A DNA stretch of 64,000 bases from NCBI GenBank assembly GCA_036674765.1, contig JARVKI010000057.1, forward strand, positions 62,001 through 126,000, in the 5' to 3' direction. The position numbers were made by a program, and so were the translations under genes. Every line of letters starts with the position of its first letter. Positions within the stretch are counted from its first letter, which is position 1. Under the pieces are notes generated by a model. That model was not told the origin of the DNA. It made no database searches and worked only from the letters and a program-made list of their open reading frames with translations. This DNA comes from Seiridium cupressi. Lineage: Eukaryota; Ascomycota; Sordariomycetes; Amphisphaeriales; Sporocadaceae. Shown here in pieces: positions 10,724-21,789 of this stretch.

Positions 10724-11746
10724 CTTGTTGATATGCAAGGTTGAACGCAGATTGAGTGAGCTCGACGTGCAAGTTGCAACCTCGAATTGTAAAATCAGTC
10801 TAGATGCGATTGGCGGCTGCGCTAGTGACGTCGAAGCTTGCTGCCAGCTGCGCGCCAAGTGGGTCAGAATTCCAAAGTCCGTGCAGGCATATGATACGAC
10901 CACCAATTGGTGATGAAGAAATGCAAAGAGAGCTGTTGATTGTTGCGACGCGATGAATGCGTGTGGGACTGAGCAGATTGCTCAGGTCGACACTTTCCAG
11001 ACCAGCCTCTCTCCCACTCACGATCCCAATCCCAGAGGCCGGCATAGTGGCCAAATAAGCCCCGTCCTTTTCTGCGGGATTCTCTGTCACGGATCAGACG
11101 AGTACTGCTAAGAGAAGGAATAGTATGCACGACTTTTTCTTATTCTGTCGTATCGATGTAGAAACAGCAAGTATACACAGCAGCAGAGCAGGGTTTTAGG
11201 GTGTTCTTTTTTCCTGCTTTTTTTATTTTATGGTTATCATTATGCAAAGCGCGGAAAGGCACATTTTCCGTATTGAGATAGCTATTCAAACAACAGCTCT
11301 CGTTCAGGGTATTTATCCTCATGATACTCAAAAAATGAAATATCAGACAGCCATATAACGCCAAGGTACACGGATCTTGCCAGTCGAATGCCTATATTTC
11401 ATTTCCTGGCAGCCTCGCTTTCCCATTCGTCTAAGTCGTCCATATCGTGCCACCCCCATCATCCCGGGGGAACATCCACTGCATCCATTACCAAAAAACT
11501 GTCTCATGCTATAGGATTTCGTGCCTCTGGTCATCTGTGTGCCTTGTTTCATTGACTGGCCTGTCCCGGGGCAGCAGTTTCTAGACTGACTGTCACTCGA
11601 AAGCACAACTGAACCCCGCTTTGCTAGCCTTGACTACCGTACTCTAGCGACACCGAACGCTGGTAGACCCGATACCGGGAGAGACGTGGGCTTGCGAAGG
11701 GGATGTCGGTGTGAAACACACGATAGTCATGGTTGAATGCACTCTC
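10724..11746. other. Intergenic, Prp17 promoter and Erv14 3' region
   Basis: No gene is recognised. It contains the 5' region of the minus-strand Prp17 gene and an AT-rich zone around 11200-11240 that may hold the 3' signals of unseen transcripts. Confidence 0.4.
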
Positions 11747-12228
11747 TTAGTGCGTCTCGTCTCTGATAAGAGCGACAATCATGCTGTACAGGTAGAAGAA
11801 GAACATGACCAAGTGGAAACCCAGCTTGATGAATGATTCCTTCTTATGTACATTCAGCTTGCGGAAGATCTCGGTGGCATCCAACAGGTGAGTGTTCTCG
11901 ACAATCTTCTTGACGTTCCAAGCGAGCAGAGGGAGGTTTAGGACCAGAGCCAGCCAGTATCCGTTGATCAGGAAGAGGAAGGTCAGGAAGCCATGTACGG
12001 CAGCCTCGGGGATGATGTAGGTGTTCAGACGGTTGCAAAGATCGATGGGATTGATATAGTCGCTGTTTGCGTAGAGGTCAGCCAGGAGCTTCGGAGCAAA
12101 CAAAGAGAGCGACGCAGAGACACTTACCATTCGAGATCACTGTACATGATAGTAAAGAAGACCTGGAGGAACAGGTTGACGGCGTTTATCAACACCGCAA
12201 AGAGGTATAACCATGCTTCGCCCGACAT
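11747..12228 (-). CDS. ERV14: Cornichon-family ER cargo receptor Erv14
   Basis: Two exons, complement(join(11747..12062,12128..12228)), give 138 residues, exactly the length of yeast Erv14. The 65-base intron has GTAAGT and CAG ends and splits the Cys codon of SDLECDYINP. Characteristic segments are [61 protein letters not shown] and the C-terminal [14 protein letters not shown]. These mark three or four membrane spans and the COPII-binding loop (IFRKL region). Erv14 selects membrane cargo for export in COPII vesicles from ER to Golgi. Identification is secure because almost every position of the cornichon signature is present. Confidence 0.97.
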
Positions 12229-13134
12229 CTTGACGGTATTGTTTTGGTTGGTGCTACTGCGGGGATGGAAAGCTAGGTAGCTGTCGCGAGGGAGTTCGGA
12301 CGCGGAAGAGTGATGAAGGTAGAGAGAGATAGACCTTTGAGGTTGTGGTGTGTGTGGGCAAAATGGTGCGTGGTGTCCGATGATGAAAGCGGCTCGGTCG
12401 CGCGCGAAAAACTCCGCCGTTGCTCCAACTTGGTAAGCTCGCTCGAGGTTGGGTCGAGAGTGCCTGGGAGCTCTGTTTGGCAAGCACCGAGCTCTGATTC
12501 CACCTTACGCCCCACTGGAGATGACCCCTGCAAATTGGGGGGTTGGGGCGCTGCGGGCTCCTGGCAGGCTGGTTCCAGGGCTTCGGGCGGGCTTCCAGCG
12601 CCTGAGGCGTCTATAAAGTTGCGTCACACAGAGCGTCTCGTAGCCAGCTGGGGCCGCGTCATAGGCTCCAACTAGTACGCAGTATGTAATCTCCAGCCAT
12701 CATGCATCTATGCGCTATAGCGGTTGCATGCTCGAAGAATAGCTGGATAGTATTGTATCTTTGTCGCTGTATTTCAGGGAGGGAGGTTAGCAGAGTTGGG
12801 TCAAGTCACAGGAAACGATATCACGTGAAACAGCACGAGCTTTTCCTTATGTCTTGTCAGTATTCATCTTTGACTTGAGTTATCCCGGTCAACAGCATTG
12901 GTCTTCGCTTGGCAACTGTCGGGCGTATAGCCACCGCCGTCCTGCTATTTGCAGGACGCTCTGTCATACCCAAAAAGCTTTGTGGAATGCTATAGCCATG
13001 TTCGCGAAAACACGCCTATATAACTCCTTTTGATGTTGGCTTCAAACGGTATTTCCATGACAGCGGCCAGTCCAATGATGCACCACCATATTCATGCTCC
13101 AGCCAGTCAGCTTTCAATGCCATATGTCCTGTTC
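12229..13134. other. Intergenic, Erv14 promoter and MetAP1 3' region
   Basis: It holds the upstream region of the minus-strand Erv14 gene. The antisense open frames are shadows or chance. Nothing else is supported. Confidence 0.4.
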
Positions 13135-14539
13135 CTAGGCACTTGTTCCATTCTCAACTGGCGTCGGCGGAGCAATCGCACCACCCGGCGAGTTTGCTTG
13201 TCGTGCAGTCAAGATCTCAACACCATCCTCTGTTACTAGCAAGGTATGCTCTGTGATCGCGTTAGAAGACACTCACGTCACCATTGAAAAGCTAGGGCAC
13301 CAAACATACCAAACTGCGCAGTCTTTTTGCCGTCGATGGTGGTGCTAGTCCAGTTGTCCGGCCACGTAACGTCTCGGTATTTGCCGAGCGCAATCATTGG
13401 CTCGATCGTGAAAGTCATACCCGGCTTACACTCGCCCACAGCCTTGTTCCTTGCGTAATGGGGCACATTCGGAGGGCAGTGAAAGATGCTGTTGATGCCG
13501 TGGCCACAATACGTCCGGATGACACTGCATTTCTTGGCGGTCGCGTGCTTCTCGATGACGTTTCCGAAATCGCGTATTAACGCGCCAGGCTTGACCATTT
13601 GGATGGCTTGGTCCAGACACTCGCGCGCCGTCTCTACGACTCGTACGGCGTCTGGGTCCGCCTTTGCGCGGTCACCGACATAGTATGTCTCGTTTAGGTC
13701 ACCGTGGAACCCTTCGTGGTATAATGTAACGTCCAGGTTGATGATGTCGCCATCTAGAAGTATGCGCTGATCGGGAATGCCGTGGCAGATGACCTCGTTC
13801 GGCGAAGTACATATCGACTTCGGAAAGTAATTGTAGTTCAGCGGGGAAGGGTAGGACTTGGGAGAATTAGCACGAGTTTTCAATATACAATATTGAAACC
13901 TACATTGCGTTCAATGCATGCTTTGTGGCACACCTCGTCCAAGTAGTCGGTCGTGACTCCGGGCTTCACCTCAGCAGCCACGATATCCAGCACTTCTCTA
14001 GCAAGTCTGCAGACCTTGCGCATTCCTTCTTGTGCCTTGGCGTCTAAAATCTCAATCTTGTTTCTATTGAGCAAGCGAGAGCTTTTGGGGATGCCGGTCT
14101 CTGCATAATCTGGATGCGGTATCGACTTTGGGACAATGCGCTTCGGAGACAATGGATATACGGGTCGTAGGGATCCAGTGTAGGAGTACGAAGGAAACGG
14201 ATTGAAGAAGCCAGTCGCTGGATCAGGTTTAGAGACGACCTTTGGAGGGATGATATTATGGATAATACCGTTCTGTGTCTTGCCCTGGGCAGTCTTGTGC
14301 ATCGACTTGTGATCGCCCTGTGAGGTTTGTAAGTCACCGCCTCGACCCAGTGTTCACATTTGGGAGCCCGAGGTGGATGAGATAATGCGTACCCAGTTCT
14401 TCTTGAAGCAGTCCTGCGAGCAGAAGAAACTGCCCTTAATGCCCACCTTCAGGCACGTCGGGCATTGAAGGGATCCCGCATCGTTTTCGCAGTCCACGCC
14501 AAGGCACTTCTTCTTCGCCGGGGGTTCCGTGTCGGCCAT
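13135..14539 (-). CDS. MAP1: Methionine aminopeptidase type 1
   Basis: Four exons, complement(join(13135..13250,13310..13856,13904..14317,14393..14539)), give 407 residues. Exon 1 encodes an N-terminal zinc-finger segment (C-x4-C then C-x2-[11 protein letters not shown]) typical of eukaryotic MetAP1, which links it to ribosomes. The peptidase domain shows all five metal ligands: Asp in INLDVTLY, Asp in FHGDLNET, His in YCGHGI, Glu in FTIEPMI and Glu in QFEHTLL. The last Glu codon is split by the final 59-base intron, so the unspliced frame would lose it. The intron between exons 2 and 3 is only 47 bases. The enzyme removes initiator Met from nascent proteins in the cytosol. The gene is divergent from the kynurenine monooxygenase gene with 587 bases between starts. 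Confidence 0.96.
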
Positions 14540-15126
14540 GGTTGCTAGCGTGTGCTGATGAGGTACGAATGTCTGGTGTTGAAGAATGTCGCCAGCAAGG
14601 TCCTCAATCCGTCAGAAGTATGCGGAAGTATGCGCTAGATCGTCCTCTTTTAACCTCCAGAGATCGTCTGCTGTTGCTGCGATGGTGCAGTTGGGACAAA
14701 AACGGTGCCCCACTACGAAAATCACACACCTCAAAGCTCGATTCACTCGGGTGGGATGTTGCACCTAGTGGGGCTCGGCTTTAAGAGGTCCAAGTTCCCC
14801 CAGAGCGTCACGAATCGAATCATCACCTTCCTAGCCGCTTTATGCCGAATCATAAACACTCATATTTACACGCCGACATACCAGTCAAAGTACAGGCCCA
14901 TAGTCACCTAGGCCGGTCTCTTTCTCACCGTCAAACTATTTAATCTGCATCCCTGCATTTGTTTCTTGTATCCGTAATTTGCTCATTGGTAATTTGCTCC
15001 CGGCACCAAAGACTTACAGATTGGACTCGTCAACCACTCGCTGTAATTTTTCCCACCTTGTTTACCTCCGTATTCAACGGATATCACCACGGGATTTTAT
15101 ACATAACAACATCAAACATACCGACC
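14540..15126. other. Divergent promoter region, MAP1 / BNA4
   Basis: This 587-base interval separates two divergently transcribed housekeeping genes. It must contain both promoters. No gene is seen in it. Confidence 0.5.
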
Positions 15127-17073
15127 ATGATCAGCCAGCAGAAATTCGTCGTTGTGGGCGCCGGTCCTGTCGGGTCGCTGGCGGCACTGTATGCAGCTAA
15201 GAGGGGCCATGATGTCGAGATATACGAGTTGAGAAGTGGTGAGTAAAAAAATCTAGAGAAACAGAATGCAAAAACTACATCAGGGTTCCGAGAAGTGCAA
15301 AAGTTTTGTGTGCTACTACAGGTGGCGGACTTCGCTCTTGCGTGCTTTCTGGGGTTTGATCAAACTACAATAATCACTTTGGCTTTGAAATCATATAAAA
15401 AGAATTATGTGGTCAAACCAACTCTTGATGACATACTGACGCTTTTATAGATCTGCGAGATCCTTCTACAACTCCTCTCAATTTCACAAAATCCATCAAT
15501 TTGGCACTCTCGGAGAGAGGTATCAATGCTATGAGGCATGCCGGGTCTGAAAAGCTCCTACAGCATGTCAAATCGGCAACAATCCCCATGGAAGGGCGCA
15601 TGATCCATGGTAGGCGGCCATCTGGCGAGCTTTACGAAGAGCCACAAGCCTATGATATCCACGGGAGGGTAAGACGGCCTACAATCAAAGTGCTCCGAGT
15701 TTCTAATTGGCTATAGACAATCTTTGCTGTGGACCGAGCAGACCTCAATAAGCGCCTGTTGGATATCTTGGAGCAGATGCCCAATGTCAAGTTCTTCTTC
15801 AACCACAAGCTCACAGGGGCTGACTTTAAGCAACGGAGGGCCTGGTTCGAGAATCGTGCTTCGAGGGGGACTGCAGGCCGCGCAGAGGAAATCGAGGTCC
15901 ACTTCGACTTCATGCTAGGTGCCGATGGAGCACATTCTGCTGTGCGATATCACCTGATGAAGTATGTACGGATGGATTATCAACAAGAATATGTCGACGC
16001 GGTGTGGTGCGAGTTCACCATTCAGCCAAATGCGGAGACTTCGGCTGATTCCAACACCAAATTCAAGATCTCACCGAATCATCTTCACATTTGGCCAGCA
16101 AAACAGTTCATGTTTATTGCGATCCCCAGTGAGGTAGGTGGCTGTGATTGTTAATCTGGCAGATCGACATCCACTGGTGGTGTGGCCGGTTTAGGGTGAA
16201 GACCCCCAAGAGGAAATCCTTTCGGGGAAGTTTCTTGGGCATCAACCTAGACATTTGAAAGGGTACTTGCAGGCCAATGATAGTGCGATTTGCTGACCTG
16301 ACGACTAGGACGGTACTTTCACGTGCACATTATTCATGCCTGGTAGCAACTTCGCAGAACTTGAGGCAGACTCGAGTAAGCTTCCAGCGTTCTTCGACCA
16401 CTACTTCCCAGGAGTAACGTCACTTATAACATGTGATGAACTCATTGCTTCATTCGAGGCAAACCCTCACCTACCTCTTATCAGTATCAAGTGTACACCA
16501 TATCATTTCTCGAGTTCGGCTGTGGTGTTAGGTGACGCGGCCCATGCCATGGTCCCCTTCTATGGCCAAGGCATGAACGCAGGTCTGGAGGATGTGTACA
16601 CACTTTTCTCGATACTCGATAAGCACAGCGCAGAGGAAAGCAACGATCCCAAGGGCGAATCCACGATAGACCCCGCCGTCCAGCGCGCATCAGCACTATC
16701 CGAATACACAGAAGTCCGAACACCAGATGCACACGCGATCAACGACCTGGCATTGCAGAACTATGTTGAGATGCGTGCATCAGTTCTATCGCTATCATAC
16801 CGGCTTCGCAAGGCGCTTGAGGAATGGTTATCCAAGTACGTCCCGAGCCTGGGCTGGCAGACCAGATATTCTCGTGTTAGCTTTTCGAACGAGCGATACT
16901 CGAAAGTCATTTCAAAGAGCGACCGTCAGAGTAAGGTGCTTACAAGAGCCTTACAAGCACTTTTGTTTGGAACCCTCGCAGGTAGTGCAGTTGGTCTTCG
17001 ATATTGGCGAAGCCCTGGCTCGTTTAGTTTCGGACGACTGGTGGCGAGTTTTGAGAGCCTAAGAAGACATTAA
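15127..17073 (+). CDS. BNA4: Kynurenine 3-monooxygenase
   Basis: Four exons, 15127..15238, 15451..15668, 15717..16133 and 16309..17073, give 503 residues. The FAD-binding Rossmann motif is at residues 11-16 (VVVGAGPVG). Further signatures are [43 protein letters not shown] and the second FAD motif [21 protein letters not shown]. The C-terminal [17 protein letters not shown] stretch is a membrane anchor; this enzyme sits in the outer mitochondrial membrane. It hydroxylates L-kynurenine to 3-hydroxykynurenine with NADPH and O2 in the route from tryptophan to NAD. Introns 1 and 3 (212 and 175 bases) are long for this window. The join at intron 3 gives [18 protein letters not shown], matching the family. 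Confidence 0.95.
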
Positions 17074-17811
17074 GTGGCTTAGTCAGAGACAACTCTCTGG
17101 AGTCCGGCATAGAGGAATTGGCAGTTAGCTGTGTTATTTCGTCCGTTGCGAATCAACGTCACTCCGAATCACGTGTAATCTGCATATTCCCGGGCAATTT
17201 TTCTTCTCCATATTGAAACTAGGTCATTCTTGATTCGGACCCTGGCACAAGATGCCAATTAACTTGTGGCAGCCTGTTCCATATATCCACCACTTATCGT
17301 TTCAGCTATGAATACAATTCACATTCTGGCAAAAGCTCACTACATACGACCATACGCACTAGGAATCTCGCCATCCCATCTGTTTTACCTTGACTGAGCC
17401 CATGACGGGAGTCTAATTTGAATAAGAGGAATATTATAAACGCCGGAACACATCACTCACAACCCTAGGCTACAATACACTATTCGACTAGCCAGGGGGG
17501 TGATGATGGACTTACTCTACCCATGTTCAGATAACGACCCGCCTACCTCGTCACTGTCATTCATGTCCTGCCGTTGCTCTAAAATATGGTGAGATCCATC
17601 AATTATCATTCATCCGCCTTACAAAAAACACTTGGCATCTGGGCCGGATTGGTGACTGCTGATTGTTCTGCATATTGTCTCACAAAGGAGTTATTATGCA
17701 GGTCGGCTGACGATGGCATGGCCCTTCTCGTAAGGCAAGCCACCAATTTCCTGAATTTGCATACGGGGTAATTTTGCTTATACTACATGAAATAGAAATC
17801 AAAATGACGAA
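17074..17811. other. Intergenic, no gene seen
   Basis: AT-rich sequence between BNA4 and the kinase relic. The far right end may hold a further decayed part of the kinase N-lobe, but I cannot align it. Confidence 0.35.
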
Positions 17812-18514
17812 AACTGTATTCTCAAGAGCATTTTGAAGAGCTGGCGTCTGGAAAATGAGGCCAATATCCTTGAGCGCTACCGCGACTAGAGACCATTCCA
17901 GCAATCCCTCTTAGACAAGATTCAAGATCCGCTTGAGCCATATTCCCTAGTCTTGAAGTATCTAGATACCGATCTACTTTTGCGAACCTAACAGGAATCG
18001 ATTATCACGACCCGAAACCAAACAGGTTGCCAAATGTGCTCTTGAAGCGCTTCGTGTATTTCAACATAATGGATTAGCCTATACAGACATATCACTATCT
18101 CCAACTGCTCAACAAAATCGAAGACCAGAAGATATTCATTGTTGGATGCAAAATTAGGAAATATTTTCGTCAGTCATGATCAGTATGATTGGCGTTTTTC
18201 TTCTATACAGCTTGGTGACTGGGGCGGAGTTGTGCCTCAGGACTCACAATTCGCCAGAGAGGGCCATTGAATCGGTGCCGAGATTACACGTAGTCCAGAA
18301 GCTACGTTCCAGTTACACTGGGGTACTTTTATTGATATTTAGTCGTTTGACAGCGCAGTATTTCCACGTATTTTCTTCTGTATTTCGGCCGGTTGCTAAG
18401 TGACTGACTAGATCCTCAGCCTTATCTAAGCCGGAGATTATCATTGGTTCAACCCAGCGATCAAAGGTGTCAAGCCGGATGACGAAGAATATTGTCAAGA
18501 GTTTTATATAGACA
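17812..18514 (+). pseudogene. Decayed serine/threonine protein kinase-like gene
   Basis: Three frame-shifted fragments together read as a fungal protein kinase. The first (about 17812-17990) contains ILKSWRLENEANILERY and SLVLKYLDTDLL. The second (about 17996-18150) contains RPETKQVAKCALEAL and NGLAYTDI, the catalytic-loop region with the usual HxDIKPDN eroded. The third (about 18177-18410) contains FSSIQLGDWGGVVPQDSQF and ITRSPEATFQLHWGT. A last piece (about 18433-18514) reads GDYHWFNPAIKGVKPDDEE. In-frame stops sit where CAG (Gln) and TGG (Trp of the WSF motif) are expected, as C-to-T or G-to-A changes would give. I describe the breaks only. No functional product is expected. Confidence 0.7.
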
Positions 18515-18665
18515 AAGGATTAGGTTCAAACTTAACAAGAACAGGCTAGAGAACAGTTGCAGCACTTCGTGCTACAACTGTTCTTTATCTCTTATCCCAC
18601 CATACACCACTCACATCATATTTCTGACAGGACTGCATATATCTTTTTAGCCGTATACTTCGACT

Positions 18666-20012
18666 TCAAGCCTGCCCTATTTGTGGAAGCACAGCTGCAA
18701 CATCGGCGTCATACGAAATACCAAGCGCTTCTGCCAAGGCTTCACAAGCATCGTGAACAAGTTTCTGTCCTACACGATGTATTCTACAAACAGCAAAACA
18801 AAGAGATATCAGCAGAGCCATCTTGAATTGGGTGACTAGAACGGATTCTGGGGGGGTTAGAACTTACCCGGCTAGCACTAAGATGCTATGCGTGGCCCCT
18901 TTATACATCTCAACTCTAGTCTCAACGCCAGCGGCCTTCAGGCTTTCACCAAACGCCAAACCCTCGGGCGCCAGGAGATCGCATTCTGAGATACCCAAAA
19001 AAGTTTTCGGGCTCTTTCCCAGGAGATCTGCAGGAGCGAAGCAAGGAGAGGCATCCCAGTTGGCAGCGTCCGAGGCTGACGAGAAGTATTTCGCGCGATA
19101 CCACGTCATGCGCGAGGGAGTGAGCCAGGCAGCATGTTGAGAGGTGGACCATATCGATTCTATAGTTGCCGTATTGTCTATCACCGGGCAGAGCAGCATC
19201 TGGAAGATGGGTTTGGGCACTATGTCAAGGTTGGAGATCTTCAGGGCGAGGATCGCGGTTAGGCAACCACCACTATGACGGTGTCAGCTTTGGCGTCATT
19301 TTGGAGACAGGTCAGGGAATTCATATACGCTGACAAACCACCTATCGCTACTCTAGCCGTATTGATATGTAGCCCTTTCGAGTTCTCGGGGTTCACAACC
19401 CATTGGTAGCCTTTGAGTACATCATTGGCGGCTGCTGGATAGACGTGCTCTGGAGCATGACGGTAGTTGATCGATATCACGACGCAATCTACGTCTATAC
19501 GTACGACATGTTAGTTATCATCAAGCAAGGGCTATATTATATATACAAATATATAATTCTTGGTTGTTGTTGGTGGGAAAGAGTTTCGTACTCAAAGCCT
19601 TCCACGAGAATGGGGACGGCCGAGCGAATAATGTGGCTATAATCTCTGACTCACATTTGCAGACATGCCTTAGAAATCCGTTCTCACTATCCAGTCCTCC
19701 TACCACCCAGCCGCCTCCATGAAACCAGACCAATGCGGGCCAGCCGTGACTTGGCGCATCGCCGTCCGGTGTGAACACCCGAATCTGGATATCGCCTAAC
19801 TCTTTGTCACACACAGACCCTACTTCAACGAGTCTTTGGCCTCCTAATGATAGCGGAGACAGATGATTGCGACTCGCAGGATCCCATGCCTCGGCTTCTG
19901 ACGGCACTACGTATTGAAGGTGCTCATCGTGGAAGGCGGCGTATTCAGGATCCAGAAGCGGTCGCAGAGACGGGTGTATCGGTTGGTAAATCTTTCGCAT
20001 GGAAGAAGCCAT
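18666..20012 (-). CDS. Alpha/beta hydrolase, hormone-sensitive-lipase (fold-3) type
   Basis: Four exons, complement(join(18666..18783,18868..19272,19329..19494,19655..20012)), give 348 residues. The oxyanion-hole motif HGGGW is at residues 98-102. The nucleophile elbow G-L-S-A-G-G (Ser174) is rebuilt across a 56-base intron; without that splice the frame runs into a stop. Asp in SECDLLAPE and His in GATHSIL complete the triad. The last exon gives VGQKLVHDACEAL, a normal C-terminal helix for the family. The start is the ATG at 20012; the frame further upstream lacks ATG. The acceptor of intron 1 could be at 19495 (chosen) or a few bases downstream. Such proteins hydrolyse short acyl esters; the substrate here is unknown. 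The predicted product has no signal peptide, suggesting a cytosolic enzyme. Confidence 0.85.
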
Positions 20013-20577
20013 TGTCGTCCGATATCCCGAGACCACCACTTCAAACTTATGGCTTTCTAGATCTGTACAAGAAAAGTGCTGGCTCGCCCGATATTCTGCG
20101 CCTCTAGTTAATGAAAATTTCGAATGATCAATGATAACGCCCGAGGAAGAAGAAGGAGGAAAGAACGGAAATATAGTCGTGAATAATACGCAGGATGTGA
20201 TCGGCTGGCACCTGATTCTTCAGTCTTGCCTGCCGGAACTACCAAATTCACTCTCGGGAACCCACTAAAATGCCGGAGCCGGCAACGTTGTCTACGAGCT
20301 AGTGTTAGCAGCCACTTGTCAGTATCTTGCAGCTTCATATCCCTGCTACGCATTTCAATAGATAAGTCGAGTCCATGTACTATAAACGAGTCTACACTAG
20401 CCTTTCGTGTGTTCAAAGGGCAAGGCGCGCAGATAATTTTTAGCACTTGCCTTCGAAATCAAACCAGGCTTGTGCGCGCACATAGAAATAAATGCCTGTT
20501 AAGCCTGATCACGACACTAACATATGTGATATTGTCATATTGCCTTGTATCACTACTATAGTTACGGAAAAGACCTC
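20013..20577. other. Intergenic, no gene seen
   Basis: Between the upstream region of the HSL-type hydrolase and the 3' end of the PQ-loop gene. The minus-strand frame 20108-20446 shows no family features. Confidence 0.4.
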
Positions 20578-21789
20578 CTATGCTGGTTCATGCTGGAATT
20601 GTTCGACAGTTTGTACCTTGCCCTGGTTCTTGCCCAGCTCCACGTCTGGCAGCCCCGTCTTGCGCCTGCCTCTTTCGGCAAACTTGAACGGGATTCCATG
20701 TACTTCGCATGTTATGAGGATATCGCCGACTGTTTTTCCTAGAGTCGCAGCTCTTTTTCGAACCTGGCGGGTGCGGAAAACCCATATGAGCTGTGATAGG
20801 AATATCCCGAGTTCTAACACACAGCTGCGATGGCTCCTGTTAGTCGAATACCATCGCAAGCAGATATGGCTACTTACCAGACTATGTATAACACTCCCCC
20901 AAGGACATCGAATGTGTTCTGCGCCGCCAACGCCAGGAGAGAGAAGAGCGCGCCAGAGAAGTCCATAGACAAGAACAGCTGTGGCATCTTGTCAGCACTT
21001 GAAAGCCGTTATTTCAGCTGCATGTGCACTTACCCAGTTGATGCCAACCACCCTGCCTCTCCGCCGCCAGATCTGATCATAGGGCGGAAGTAATCCAGCT
21101 GCAAGCAGGATTGCGGCTATTATCCCGATAACGGTGGGCGCCATCTCATTGCCAGCTTTGTATGGGGGCTGGGTAGCGTATAGCCAGTCAGCCACGCAAG
21201 AAGTATATCTGACGATGGAGAACACCAACCCGTAAAGTTAAGACCAATGTAGCTTCCACCCCTGCAAACGTGATAGCCATGATAATACCTGCAAGCACAG
21301 CCTTCCAGGTTGTCCATTTCCTACGATAATAGTGTAAGGACATCACAGTATTGAAAATAGGACAATGCTATAGGAGTCGCTCTCACCGGCCGTATATCAG
21401 AGTTTGACTCCAGCTCACAAGGCATAATGCCATGAAGCTTTGTGGCTGGATCTGGATCGGTATATTAAAGTTCTGTATTATGACATATGCCCCCATGGGA
21501 ACAGCACCTTTGAAGTGAGGAGAGTGTCAGCGAAGTTAGCGATAGCAGTAGAGCGCGCGGGTGACGAGGTCCAAACATACATAATGCCCAAAGAAACATC
21601 ATAGTGCCGGGCAGTCCGTCGGTACTTTTAGTCCGCCAATTGGTCCATATTTGAGGTACTAATTGAATACACCAGAACACAGTACCAATAGCCTGTTTAT
21701 TGATTAAGTAGGAAGACTAGTCAAAGCAACGACATTTCACTTACACCGAGTACAGTGGCAGCAATAGGAATGTCAGCCTGTGGTGTCAT
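20578..21789 (-). CDS. PQ-loop repeat seven-span membrane protein
   Basis: Seven exons, complement(join(20578..20824,20878..20978,21034..21168,21230..21320,21387..21507,21581..21692,21745..21789)), give 283 residues. The first PQ-loop motif is QLVPQIWTNWRTKSTDGLPG near residue 25. The second is GLLPPYDQIWRRRGRVVGIN in the fifth exon. Hydrophobic spans such as AAILLAAG, FSGALFSLLALAAQN and LGGVLYIV fit seven membrane segments. The C-terminal 70 residues are polar and cytosolic. Related proteins include lysosomal/vacuolar cystine and basic amino-acid exporters and KDEL-receptor relatives of the MtN3/SWEET clan. The substrate is not predictable. The donor of intron 4 (GTTGGT) is unusual but keeps the LRPPYKAG consensus. 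Exon 1 is only 45 bases. Confidence 0.85.

Noticed and set aside
20108..20446. 112-codon minus-strand frame
   Set aside because: No domain, lies in an AT-rich intergenic region and starts in an arbitrary place.
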